DNA of 40,856 bases from Tsukamurella conjunctivitidis (GTDB lineage Bacteria > Actinomycetota > Actinomycetes > Mycobacteriales > Mycobacteriaceae), in the NCBI RefSeq assembly GCF_007858475.1, contig NZ_VIGX01000025.1, forward strand, positions 1 through 40,856. Reading direction: 5' to 3'. The notes under the pieces were generated by a model. It ran no database searches and was not told the DNA's origin. It saw only the letters and a list, made by a program, of their open reading frames with translations. Below are positions 6,205-13,255 of this stretch, one piece after another. A program made the position numbers and the translations under genes. How positions within the stretch are numbered: position 1 is the first letter of the stretch; every line of letters begins with the position of its first letter.

Positions 6205-6262
6205 TGGTAGCCTATTCTCGAATCATTGACAATCATTTGTAGCAATAGGCTGGTGGTGCATC
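6205..6262. promoter_or_regulatory. Divergent promoter/operator switch
   Basis: A perfect inverted pair AGCCTATT (6209-6216) and AATAGGCT (6244-6251) gives each strand a TAGGCT -10-like box. Between them lie TTGACA (6226-6231, plus strand) and TTGTCA (minus strand), overlapping at the centre, plus a direct repeat AATCATT at 6221-6227 and 6231-6237. The layout would let one regulator control the leftward operon and the rightward winged-helix gene in opposite senses, as in a phage lysis/lysogeny switch. Elements seen; function inferred. Confidence 0.55.
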
Positions 6263-6574
6263 GTGGCACGGATGGACGAAGGGGAATTGATTGTGCGACA
6301 GATCCTTTCCCAGACCTCGCCTGGGCAGAGGGTGGGCTCGGTCGATAGCATCTGCGAGGCCACTGGCCTGTCCACCGGCGGAGCGATTGCGGTGATGAAA
6401 CGCCTCATCGAACAGGGTCTCGTCCGAAGCGAGCGCGGCCCCAAGGGCGGGTACTGGCGGACCGACGCCCCCGTGCCGGCGGCCGGCGCTCAAGACGAGC
6501 TGCGCGAGATCGCTAAGGCACTTGAGAGCATCACCGCCCGGGTCAACGCCCTCATCGCCGACGCCAATACGTAG
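6263..6574 (+). CDS. Winged helix-turn-helix regulator
   Basis: 103 residues from GTG 6263. Residues 9-66 form a winged HTH: a DSICEATGLSTGGAIAVMKR recognition region followed by LIEQGLVRSERGPKGGYW as the wing. Residues 78-100 are a helical, possibly coiled-coil, dimerisation tail. Length and layout match small Rrf2/MarR-like or phage repressor-type regulators, but no cofactor site is visible. It is divergent from the long leftward operon and shares the switch region with it, so it is the likely controller of that operon. Confidence 0.75.
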   Translation: MARMDEGELIVRQILSQTSPGQRVGSVDSICEATGLSTGGAIAVMKRLIEQGLVRSERGPKGGYWRTDAPVPAAGAQDELREIAKALESITARVNALIADANT

Positions 6575-6672
6575 GGGTCTGGTGTCTGGAAAGTGCATCT
6601 CTTGATGGAATCGAAGTGCAGACAATGAATCCAGACTCCCGCACCTGCCAGATCAGTGAGTTCTTTAGCGGT

Positions 6673-6825
6673 TCAGGGTGTCTGGCTCAACGGGGGCGTG
6701 GATGCGCGGATCGCGGCGATGATCCAGGCGTCGAGGTCTGGTCTCTCCGCGACTTCGGGTGCGAATCGGCCAGCTTCTGCGGCGAGAAGGGCGTCGAGGG
6801 CACGTTCGTACAGTTCATCGGTCAC
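6673..6825 (-). CDS. Possible small protein (50 residues)
   Basis: GTG 6825 reads VTDELYERALDALLAAEAGR, then an acidic helical stretch ending PPLSQTP at a stop (6673-6675). The amphipathic helix pattern and operon-like codon use suggest a real gene downstream of the split recombinase. The remainder of 6575-6861 shows no further coding signal. Too short to be certain; no family is recognised. Confidence 0.4.
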   Translation of the reverse strand: MTDELYERALDALLAAEAGRFAPEVAERPDLDAWIIAAIRASTPPLSQTP

Positions 6826-6861
6826 ATGAATTGGACGCGCCAGCTCGGCGTTTGGTTCCCG

Positions 6862-7527
6862 TCAGGGTGCGGTTGCGTCGTCGAGCAGCTGGAGGAGCAC
6901 CTCGAGGAGCTTGCTCGCTCGGGCATCGACCTCGTCGAGCACGTCATCGACGACGTGGTGCTGTAGTGCGCGTAGGTGCAGCCACTCCTCGAGCACGGCG
7001 GCTGGCGAGAGTCCGGCCGCGGGTAGGTCAGGCGCGGTGGTGTACTCTTCGCCGCCGTCGGCGGTGGTGGTGATGTGGAGCTCGTCGGTCTCGTCGTCGA
7101 CGTAGATCGCGCCGGCGGTGAGCCGGGACAGCGCGGTCGGGCGGATCCCGCTTGTGGCGAGCACGAGGAGTAGCGTGTCGCGGCGGGCGAACAGCGCGGC
7201 GGGCCAGCCGTCGGGCAGGTGGGTCGCGACGTCGACCGCAAGGTCGGTGAGGTGGCGCCGGCGCGCCGCGCGGGTGGCGTCGATCGCCTCGCGCACCGCC
7301 TCGGCGATGCCGGGCGGGCGGTGGCCGGCGCGGCGGTGCGCGCCGTTGAGGACCGCGACCCGGCGGCGCTGCGTGCGAGGCGCCGCGGGGTTGGCGGCGA
7401 TGAACCGGGCCAGCACGGCGGGGGTCGCGGGCACCGGGTGCTCGTCGACGGCCGCGCACCAGTCCGCCCAGAGGGTCCAGGTGGCGCGATCGCGGGCATC
7501 GAGGTCGCCTGCGGCGGGGATGGTCAT
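6862..7527 (-). CDS. Tyrosine recombinase, N-terminal half (core-binding plus Arg-I)
   Basis: 221 residues from ATG 7527, overlapping the stop of the upstream gene by 4 bases. Residues 15-90 match the SAM-like core-binding domain (WTLWADWCAAV, then VLARFIAAN). Residues 115-145 match the start of the catalytic domain (RRDTLLLVLATSGIRPTALSRLT, with R129 as the first catalytic Arg). The His/Arg/His/Tyr part is absent; instead there is an acidic helical tail. The missing half is encoded by the upstream gene 7524-8237, so the two products may assemble into one recombinase. Alternatively both are remnants. Confidence 0.7.
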   Translation of the reverse strand: MTIPAAGDLDARDRATWTLWADWCAAVDEHPVPATPAVLARFIAANPAAPRTQRRRVAVLNGAHRRAGHRPPGIAEAVREAIDATRAARRRHLTDLAVDVATHLPDGWPAALFARRDTLLLVLATSGIRPTALSRLTAGAIYVDDETDELHITTTADGGEEYTTAPDLPAAGLSPAAVLEEWLHLRALQHHVVDDVLDEVDARASKLLEVLLQLLDDATAP

Positions 7528-8237
7528 AGGCCTAGTTTCGTGACGGAATTGGCGACGAGGGGCGCGTTTTCGCGGCGGTAGCGCAGGACCGTGCTGACGG
7601 TGTTGTGCCCGGTCTGGGCCATGACCTCCTCGAAGCTGGCGCCGTTGCGCAGGGTCTGCGTGACGTGACCGGTCCGGAGACTGTGCGCGCCGAGTCGTGC
7701 GATCACTGCGGGATCGATGCCGGCGCGCAGCGCCCGGCGCCGCACGATCGCGTGCACCGACGACTCCGACAGGGCAGCGTCGGAGAGTAGGCCGTTGCGG
7801 GCGGTGGACCGGAAGAACGGGCGGCGCGCTGCGACCCAGCGGACGGCGCGCTGGTAGGAGTTCGTGCCGACGTGGCCAGCCTCGAGTGGGGCAGCCTCGG
7901 TGAGCAGCCGGATGACGACGCGGCGGCCGTAGCGGTCGCTCGCGGAAGCGACCTCGGCCCAGCGGACCGCGGCGCACACCGGGCACCGTCGGGGATCCTC
8001 GGCGCGCGGCGTGGGGTGCCGCCCGGGCCCCTCAGCCCAGCCCTCGCCGGCTGCCACCGCACCGCACCACGCCGACGCCGACTCGAGCTCGTCGGCGGTG
8101 CACGCCACGCAGTACCGCGCCCCACCGCATCGCACCACGACACCGTCCGGACGGCGATAGATGTGCCCGTGACCGGCATTCGCGTCGCACGCAGAGTAGT
8201 TCGGCCACGAACCGAGGTCCGTCACGGGGATCTGCAT
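7524..8237 (-). CDS. Tyrosine recombinase, C-terminal catalytic half with Zn-binding N-terminus
   Basis: 237 residues from ATG 8237, preferred because GAGAGG lies 8-13 bases upstream; ATG 8264 would add nine residues without an RBS. The C-terminal 80 residues contain AHSLRTGHVT (the H-x-x-R box), MAQTGHNTV (the second His) and RYRRE (the nucleophile Tyr), the catalytic half of an integrase. RCPVCAAVRW sits where complete integrases have a CPVRALRAW-like segment. The first 90 residues carry several Cys and His (CxxC pairs) suggesting a zinc ribbon. The first catalytic Arg is missing and is supplied by the downstream gene. Confidence 0.75.
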   Translation of the reverse strand: MQIPVTDLGSWPNYSACDANAGHGHIYRRPDGVVVRCGGARYCVACTADELESASAWCGAVAAGEGWAEGPGRHPTPRAEDPRRCPVCAAVRWAEVASASDRYGRRVVIRLLTEAAPLEAGHVGTNSYQRAVRWVAARRPFFRSTARNGLLSDAALSESSVHAIVRRRALRAGIDPAVIARLGAHSLRTGHVTQTLRNGASFEEVMAQTGHNTVSTVLRYRRENAPLVANSVTKLGL

Positions 8238-8414
8238 ATCGCCAACCTCTCTGATCCCGCTCATTATCGCGATCGAGGGGCAAACCGGGCAACCAACTTC
8301 TCACGCCGGCGCCGGCGTGTTGGCCAGGCCTACGCCGACCAGCACGGCAGCACCGTCGAGACGATGCGGGCCTAACAGCACTCATCGGCCCAGAGGGGGG
8401 GGGAGCGGCTCCGA
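8238..8414. other. Intergenic stretch upstream of the recombinase pair
   Basis: No convincing gene. It holds a TATCGCGATCGA palindrome (8266-8277 area), a GC palindrome CGCCGGCGCCGGCG and a run of nine G near 8395-8403. A recombination (attachment) site would be expected close to the integrase genes, and this is the most palindromic stretch there, but no direct-repeat partner was found by eye. Confidence 0.3.
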
Positions 8415-8799
8415 TCACTCCGCGTCGTCATCGTGCTGCGCCGACTGCACCACGCCGTCGAAGTTGATCACGCCGACCTTCGCGCTCAGCGACGCCGTTC
8501 CCTCGCTCGAGCTGCCGCTGCACTGCCGTCGCCCCGGGCCACCCGCGCAGCCTCTCCAAAGACGCCTGCAGCGGCTCCTCCACCAGCGTATGCAGCTCCG
8601 CGATCGACGAGACCAACGACAGATCGGACCCGAGCTGCTCCAGCATCCCGAACGTCTCCAGGCCAGCACCCGGATCTACGGACCCATCCTTGAGCCCGAC
8701 GAAGAACCCCACGTCGTCGGTGCCGTCGAGCACCCCCACCTCTACGCCGCCTGGCGACGGCGCCTGTTCCGCACCCGGTGCCGTCGTCTTCGGCAGCAA
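8415..8799 (-). pseudogene. Possible frameshifted hypothetical gene
   Basis: From TTG 8799 the minus strand reads a plausible globular protein (VGFFVGLKDG, LETFGMLEQLGSDLSLVSSI, LVEEPLQASLERLRG). Coding character then moves to another frame (GTASLSAKVGVINFDGVVQ, ending HDDDAE at 8415) around a GAGGGAACG stretch near 8490-8500. Together they look like one gene split by a single-base insertion. No family is recognised, and the start is uncertain. Confidence 0.35.
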
Positions 8800-8835
8800 G
8801 GGCCTCCTCGCCGCATCTCTCGCCGGAAGTGTGAG

Positions 8836-8960
8836 TGGCTATGTCAAGTTGATCTGGCCCCGGTAGGGCGGTTTCGTTCGGCCCCACCGGCGAACGAGGT
8901 TTAGTGTTCTGGGTGTGGATGGGCGGCCGAGGGTGCGGCGCGTTGTTGCGCCGACTGGTT
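8836..8960. repeat. Right arm of the large inverted repeat (core 8836-8888)
   Basis: Inverted copy of 1-125. The core 8836-8888 matches 73-125 at 52 of 53 positions; the outer part (8889-8960) is more diverged but clearly related, including the start of the same small gene. The arms bracket an 8.7-kb block. Confidence 0.85.
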
Positions 8961-9166
8961 GGGATCGCGAGTCGGTGCGGGTGTATGCCGAGTTCGTGAT
9001 CGCGCGTGATGATCAGCTTGGTGATCAGTTATCGGTGCGGGTGAAGCTGCAGGATGAGGAGCCGTTGCCGAATCTGACGACGCGGTGGACCGTGGTTTAT
9101 GTCACTCACCATAGCCGGACCTTGCGCCGGCATCTGTCGGTGGTTAAGGACGAGCGCCGCGCCTAG
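8915..9166 (+). CDS. Small hypothetical protein linked to the inverted repeat
   Basis: 83 residues from GTG 8915. The sequence looks like a compact beta-rich domain (VYAEFVIARDDQLGDQLSVR, TTRWTVVYVTHHSRTLRRHL). The first codons duplicate those of the leftward fragment at 39-1. No known family is recognised. Because it travels with the repeat it may be an accessory gene of the mobile unit whose ends the repeats represent. The IS3-family element begins 45 bases downstream of its stop. Confidence 0.6.
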   Translation: MDGRPRVRRVVAPTGWDRESVRVYAEFVIARDDQLGDQLSVRVKLQDEEPLPNLTTRWTVVYVTHHSRTLRRHLSVVKDERRA

Positions 9167-9240
9167 CCTGTGGAGGTTGCTGCTTCGGTGTGGGCGAGTC
9201 GGTAGCTGTGGGTGAACCGTCCCGGCTTTCCTGCCGTGGT

Positions 9241-10214
9241 TTACGTGTGGGCGGGTAGCTCGCACACGTCTTGTTGGTCAGCGTAGTGGGCGGTTTCGTA
9301 TTCGTCTGGGGTGAGCATGCCGAGGCTGCCGTGCAGCCGTCGGGTGTTGTACCAATGAACCCAAGTGGCGGTGGCGAATTCAACGTCCTCACTGGTTCGG
9401 TAAGGACCGTTGTGGAAGACGTCCGTGCGGACGCATTCGGTCTTGTAGATCCCGTTGACGGTCTCCATCAGAGCGTTGTCATATGCATCGCCGACAGAGC
9501 CGATCGATGGGCGGATTCCTTCGAGGTGCAGGTGCTCGGTGAAGCGGATCGACGTGTACTGCGATCCCGCGTCCGAGTGGGCGATGAGCTGGTTCTTTGC
9601 GACTCTGTGCCCGGCTCGCTCGCGTTGCCACAGGGCCATCCGGACGGGGACGTCGACGAGCTCGACATCGCGGCGGGTGGAGTGTTCCAGCCGACGATCC
9701 GCTGCGAGAAGCAGTCCACGACGAACGCGACGTAGGTGAAGGTGGTGTGGGTGCGCACATACGTAAAGTCCGAGACCCATACCCGGTCCGGCGCCGGCGC
9801 GGTGAAATCCCGGTTAAGCAGGTCAGCAGCACGCAAGGCCCGCGAATCCGGGATCGTCGTCCGATGCGCCTTCCCACGGACCACCCCGGACAGGCCCAGG
9901 GATCGCATCGCCCGATCTACCGCACCGAACCCAGCACCAGGGAGCCTGCGGCGGGCGGCAGCGAGCATCTTCCGCCGCCCATACAGACCTTCTGGCGCAA
10001 GCTGTTTAGTCCCCTCCGGCGTGGTTGTGAAAGCGAGCTGCCGGATAGTGTCCTCCACGATCGCATCCGAGACGCCCCGCTCGGAAATCTCCTGGCTGCG
10101 CGCGCACCAGGCTCGTAGTGTTCGCGCCGCGACCTGCAAGCCTGCTACGTGCAGGGCCTGGTGGATCGACTCGACGGCGTGACCAGATGCCCGCATCTGG
10201 TAGATGAACGCCAC
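9241..10214 (-). pseudogene. IS3-family transposase OrfB (DDE), frameshifted
   Basis: From GTG 10214 the protein runs through the HTH_21-like region (GLYGRRKMLAAARRRL), RGKAHRTTIP and the first catalytic Asp (VWVSDFTYVRTH) to VVDCFSQRIVGWNT. Reading then leaves frame near 9680. The other frame continues RRDVELVDVP, AHSDAGSQYTS (second Asp), GSVGDAYDNALMETVNGIYK (catalytic Glu) and YNTRRLHGSLG. Restoring one C in the AACACTCCACC segment would rejoin the frames. IS3 programmed frameshifting occurs at the orfA/orfB junction, not here, so this is a true lesion or a sequence error. Confidence 0.85.
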
Positions 10215-10216
10215 GA

Positions 10217-10540
10217 TCAGCGGTTTCGGGGGTCGAGTTCCCCCGCGAAGAAAATCGCCGCAGACTTGAGCACGTCGTTGACCTCCCGAAGGCGACGGTT
10301 CTCCGCCCGCAACCGGCGCATCTCCTCACGTTCGGCGGTGCTGACCCCGACGGCGCGGCCGATCTCATGCTGGGAAACCCACCGACGAACCGACTCCGGC
10401 GAGACCCCCAACGATTCTGCGACCTGCACCCGCACCGCGGTCGCCGAAGAGTACTCACTGCGGTGCTCGGTCACCAGGCGAACAGCCCGACTCCGAAGTT
10501 CTTGGGTCAACCTTGCGTGGCATAGAAGCCATCCTCTCAA
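10217..10540 (-). CDS. IS3-family transposase OrfA
   Basis: 107 residues read from TTG 10540; the body LTQELRSRAVRLV...SVRRWVSQHE...LRRLRAENRRLREVNDVLKSAAIFFAGEL is a typical IS3 OrfA, with an HTH then a leucine-zipper-like helix. Family members normally start MPRK(Y)(P)QELR. That ATGCCACGCAAG is present but one frame off because of an extra G before TTGACC, so the natural start looks frameshifted. It ends 3 bases before the orfB start, as expected for IS3. Confidence 0.8.
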   Translation of the reverse strand: MRGWLLCHARLTQELRSRAVRLVTEHRSEYSSATAVRVQVAESLGVSPESVRRWVSQHEIGRAVGVSTAEREEMRRLRAENRRLREVNDVLKSAAIFFAGELDPRNR

Positions 10541-10639
10541 TCACTCACAAAGGAGCGGCAGAGAAGTCAGAACGGTTTACCTCTCGCGGGTGCTCCATCG
10601 CTGCCGGTCGAGGACGTTGCGCTGGCCCTTATCGGTGCA

Positions 10640-10856
10640 GCAGTCCCGACAGCCATCGCGGACCTTCGTCTCGTCGTCGCGGTCACACGTTGCGGGAGAT
10701 CGCGAACCAGCTGAACAGGTCCGCGTCGACCATCAGCAGAGAGCTGCGGCGCAATCACGCGCCAGACGGAACCTATCGACCGTTCCAAGCGCACCGGATG
10801 GGTCGCCACGGTCGGCGTACGGACCGCCGGGGATGCACTTGCCGTAGCCGACTGAT
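10640..10856 (+). pseudogene. IS30-family transposase, N-terminal fragment
   Basis: In one plus-strand frame the sequence reads GHTLREIANQLNRSASTISR, then ELRRN and GTYRPFQAHRM, which is the N-terminal HTH and following linker of IS30-family transposases. No DDE domain follows; the sequence breaks down after about 10830 and an unrelated AT-rich gene begins. The IS3 element ends about 60 bases to the left, so nested insertion and deletion is likely. Confidence 0.7.
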
Positions 10857-11495
10857 TCAAGGGTTCCTACGCAGGGCCTCGGTGCGAATATACCAGGCAT
10901 CAATCCGTTTCAGGCGCTGCATGCCAAGGCTTGCGAGAAGATCTTCTACTCGTCGTTTGTCAAGCAGTGCCTTAAACGAGTAATTCAACCCAATTTCGTA
11001 GTCCATCGGTACGCAAACCGCAAGAATGGAGGCACCAGGGACGATGCTAAAATAATCAGCCACTTCACGCAGGAGCTCTGTCTCGTAGATTCCCTGCGAA
11101 GAGGATGAATCCATGTTATCGACAACTATTAGAATGTCGGCTTCAGAATGAAGTCGCGACATCGGCCTAGAGTTCCTCGTTTCTATTAACTCGCTTGCGA
11201 TGGTGGATAACTTTCTGTCATTTGCTGCAGCTTCAAGAAGGCTTTCATTAGGTCCGCGCCGAAAGGAAATGATGGCCAGTTCGCACTCAATCAGCGTTAT
11301 CGCGTCTAGCGTGTTAAAAGTTCTATAATCAAACTTTTCGCGAATTAAGGAAGCGGAAAACCATCTTATAGATGGAAACTCCTCTCGCTCAAATCGCGAT
11401 GCTCGAGAAGACACTTTGAGAAGGATGTCATGGTCGAATTCACCAGTATTAGATCGATTGCTCTCGAATTTGTCTCCATTGGGTGCCTTGTTCAT
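10857..11495 (-). CDS. AT-rich orphan protein, unknown function
   Basis: 212 residues from ATG 11495. Base composition is clearly lower in GC than every neighbour, with many AAT, TTA and ATA codons. No signal peptide, TM helix or known motif is seen. The protein has a mixed alpha/beta pattern, with a hydrophobic strand plus acidic turn (ADILIVVDNMDSSSS, about residues 122-136) and a GASILAVCVP strand later. It lies between IS debris and the polysaccharide locus, so recent horizontal acquisition is likely. A glycan-related or defence role is possible, but nothing in the sequence shows it. Confidence 0.55.
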   Translation of the reverse strand: MNKAPNGDKFESNRSNTGEFDHDILLKVSSRASRFEREEFPSIRWFSASLIREKFDYRTFNTLDAITLIECELAIISFRRGPNESLLEAAANDRKLSTIASELIETRNSRPMSRLHSEADILIVVDNMDSSSSQGIYETELLREVADYFSIVPGASILAVCVPMDYEIGLNYSFKALLDKRRVEDLLASLGMQRLKRIDAWYIRTEALRRNP

Positions 11496-11605
11496 AATTT
11501 ATCTTTCGGATAGCTTTCCAAGGGGTATCACCTCTGCATCTGCCGGGCTACTGGCGAAGCTGCTCTCGCACGGCAAGAGCTAGAAGAAGCAGCAGCAGCC
11601 ATCGC
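11496..11605. terminator. Possible hairpin downstream of the polysaccharide operon
   Basis: GCTCT (11562-11566) and AGAGC (11576-11580) form a short stem about 25 bases after the stop of the minus-strand lipoprotein gene. There is no T-run, so termination is only suggested. Confidence 0.25.
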
Positions 11606-13255
11606 TCAACGGACATCGATCTTCCCCACTGGATATGCGCCATCGCAGTCCCGACCGCGCAGTGCGAGATTCATAGGGGGCAGTTCCATCCTGTGGGTAG
11701 CGTCCAGCTTATGCTCGCTCCACGCCACTTTTACCCACAGAACATATGCGCCGGGGAGTAGCGGCACCGCGACGGTATCGGTTGTCTCCGCTACAGGCGG
11801 GCTGGCCGCAGTGTCCTCGTAGGGAACCGTCGGGCTCGCGAATAGGGTAGAGAGGTCGACACCCGCTGGCACGGAGGCGACTGATCGACCTTCGCCATCG
11901 ACGAACTCGTACGTGGTCGTCCACCGGTCGTACGTCGGGGCCGAACCGAAGTTCGCCCAGCGGATGGTCAGCGTGGCAGGATCGCGGTCGGACGCGGGCG
12001 CTAGCCCGGCGGCGGTGACGGCGTACCGGTATCCCGCGTACTTCGTCGCGCGCGACCACAGGTCGTACTGTTCCGAGGTCATCCGCTCGGGCCGGCTCTG
12101 CGCCGGGAAACCGGTACTCGACGTCATCGAGACGTGTCCGTCGACGACCTGCGACACCGCCCGCCGGTAGTAGTCGAGGACTGTGCCTCCGGTCAGCATC
12201 TGCGGCGGCCACTCGGTGAGCACCGGCGCAGTCCGGTATCGCCGGCTCAGCAGCGCCACGATCGGATCGCGCTCGACGACGTACTGCGACCACTGGTTCT
12301 CCGCCCACGTCGGGATGACCGGATACGTGCCCAGCGAGTCGCTCCGCACGCCCACGGGGTGCCGGACACCCGCCAGTGCAGCGCTGTCCCTGAGCAGCAG
12401 GCGCGCGATCTCCGGGTTGCCCATCGCGGACACCACGCGCGTCGAGCGGAACGCGCGCAACGTCGCGTCCACGAGCCGCGCGGCGGAACCCGAGGTGATG
12501 TACTGGTCGCGGTACTGGCTGTAGTACCCGAGGCGCGCCCGGCTCTCCTCGGGCGAGGGCCCCGGGGTGCGCGCGTCGTCGCGGACGAATGCGACGTGGT
12601 TCTCACTGAAGTCCCCGTACCCCGACATCTCGTAGATCGCCAGCCGCTCGTCACGGTCGTACCGACGGCCGAGTGCCGCAACCAGATCGGTGAACCGATC
12701 CAGGTACTCGGCGCTGTTCCACTGCGGCACGACGTATCGGACGCCGTCCACGACATAGGTCTCAGTGGCGTCCGGTATCCCGCGGAGCCAGTCGGGCACG
12801 GACGACACCGTGCCGCCCCGCTGCGTGACATCGCAGCACGAGTCGAACGCCGTCACCCGGAACCCGAAGCGCTTGCCCTGCGCGGCCGCGTCGGCGATCG
12901 CCCGGTCGAGGGCGGAGAAGTCGTAGCGGCGCGAGTCCGGCGCCCCGGGCGGCAGCCGCCGCGGATCCTTCGGTTGCAGCGACTTCCACGGGATCCGTGC
13001 GCTGACGTCCGAAGCGCCGGGCCACGCCGGAAGCCCGCGGTTGAGGTCGGACCCCTGCGGGAACAGCGGTTCCATCAGGTTCTGGTACTGCCCCCGGAGC
13101 GGATTGACGAGATCGGGTTCGGAGAACGGGATCACGCCGATGGTCGGCGAGGCGGGCCGCGAAGCGGGGGATTCGGCGCAGCCCGCCAATCCCGTGACCA
13201 TGACCGCTACGACCACGACGACCGCGAGCACCCGGGCCCGGACCGAGCGGGTCAC
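11606..13255 (-). CDS. Secreted lipoprotein with DUF4874/DUF4832-type glycosidase-like domains
   Basis: 549 residues from GTG 13255, which overlaps the Wzy stop by 4 bases (GTGA). The N-terminus (basic start, VLAVVVVVAVMVTGLAGC) is a lipoprotein signal with a LAGC lipobox. The mature part begins near VNPLRGQYQNLMEPL, the NPxRG opening of the DUF4874/DUF4832 family of TIM-barrel, glycoside-hydrolase-like proteins. Further family-like segments are YEMSGYGDFSENH and VVSAMGN. A C-terminal beta domain (residues 430-545) would fit a carbohydrate-binding fold. Co-transcribed with wzz- and wzy-like genes, so it probably trims, edits or binds the exported glycan. Confidence 0.75.
   Translation of the reverse strand: MTRSVRARVLAVVVVVAVMVTGLAGCAESPASRPASPTIGVIPFSEPDLVNPLRGQYQNLMEPLFPQGSDLNRGLPAWPGASDVSARIPWKSLQPKDPRRLPPGAPDSRRYDFSALDRAIADAAAQGKRFGFRVTAFDSCCDVTQRGGTVSSVPDWLRGIPDATETYVVDGVRYVVPQWNSAEYLDRFTDLVAALGRRYDRDERLAIYEMSGYGDFSENHVAFVRDDARTPGPSPEESRARLGYYSQYRDQYITSGSAARLVDATLRAFRSTRVVSAMGNPEIARLLLRDSAALAGVRHPVGVRSDSLGTYPVIPTWAENQWSQYVVERDPIVALLSRRYRTAPVLTEWPPQMLTGGTVLDYYRRAVSQVVDGHVSMTSSTGFPAQSRPERMTSEQYDLWSRATKYAGYRYAVTAAGLAPASDRDPATLTIRWANFGSAPTYDRWTTTYEFVDGEGRSVASVPAGVDLSTLFASPTVPYEDTAASPPVAETTDTVAVPLLPGAYVLWVKVAWSEHKLDATHRMELPPMNLALRGRDCDGAYPVGKIDVR

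Larger units (their letters stand above)
9211..10581 (-). mobile_element. IS3-family insertion sequence, inactivated
   Basis: Imperfect terminal inverted repeats of about 29 bases: GGTGAACCGTCCCGGC... at 9211 and GGTAAACCGTTCTGAC... reading inward from 10581, both followed by a CTGCCG block. Between them are orfA and orfB in the usual overlapping order on the minus strand. No clear short target duplication is visible. orfB has a frameshift and orfA's natural ATG is out of frame, so the element is probably dead. Confidence 0.85.

Noticed and set aside
6616-6966. A 116-residue plus-strand frame
   Set aside because: Opposite strand to the recombinase gene end, no RBS, and no sensible composition.
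8395-8403. Run of nine G as a possible phase-variation tract
   Set aside because: It lies outside any supported gene or promoter, so no phase-variable target can be named.
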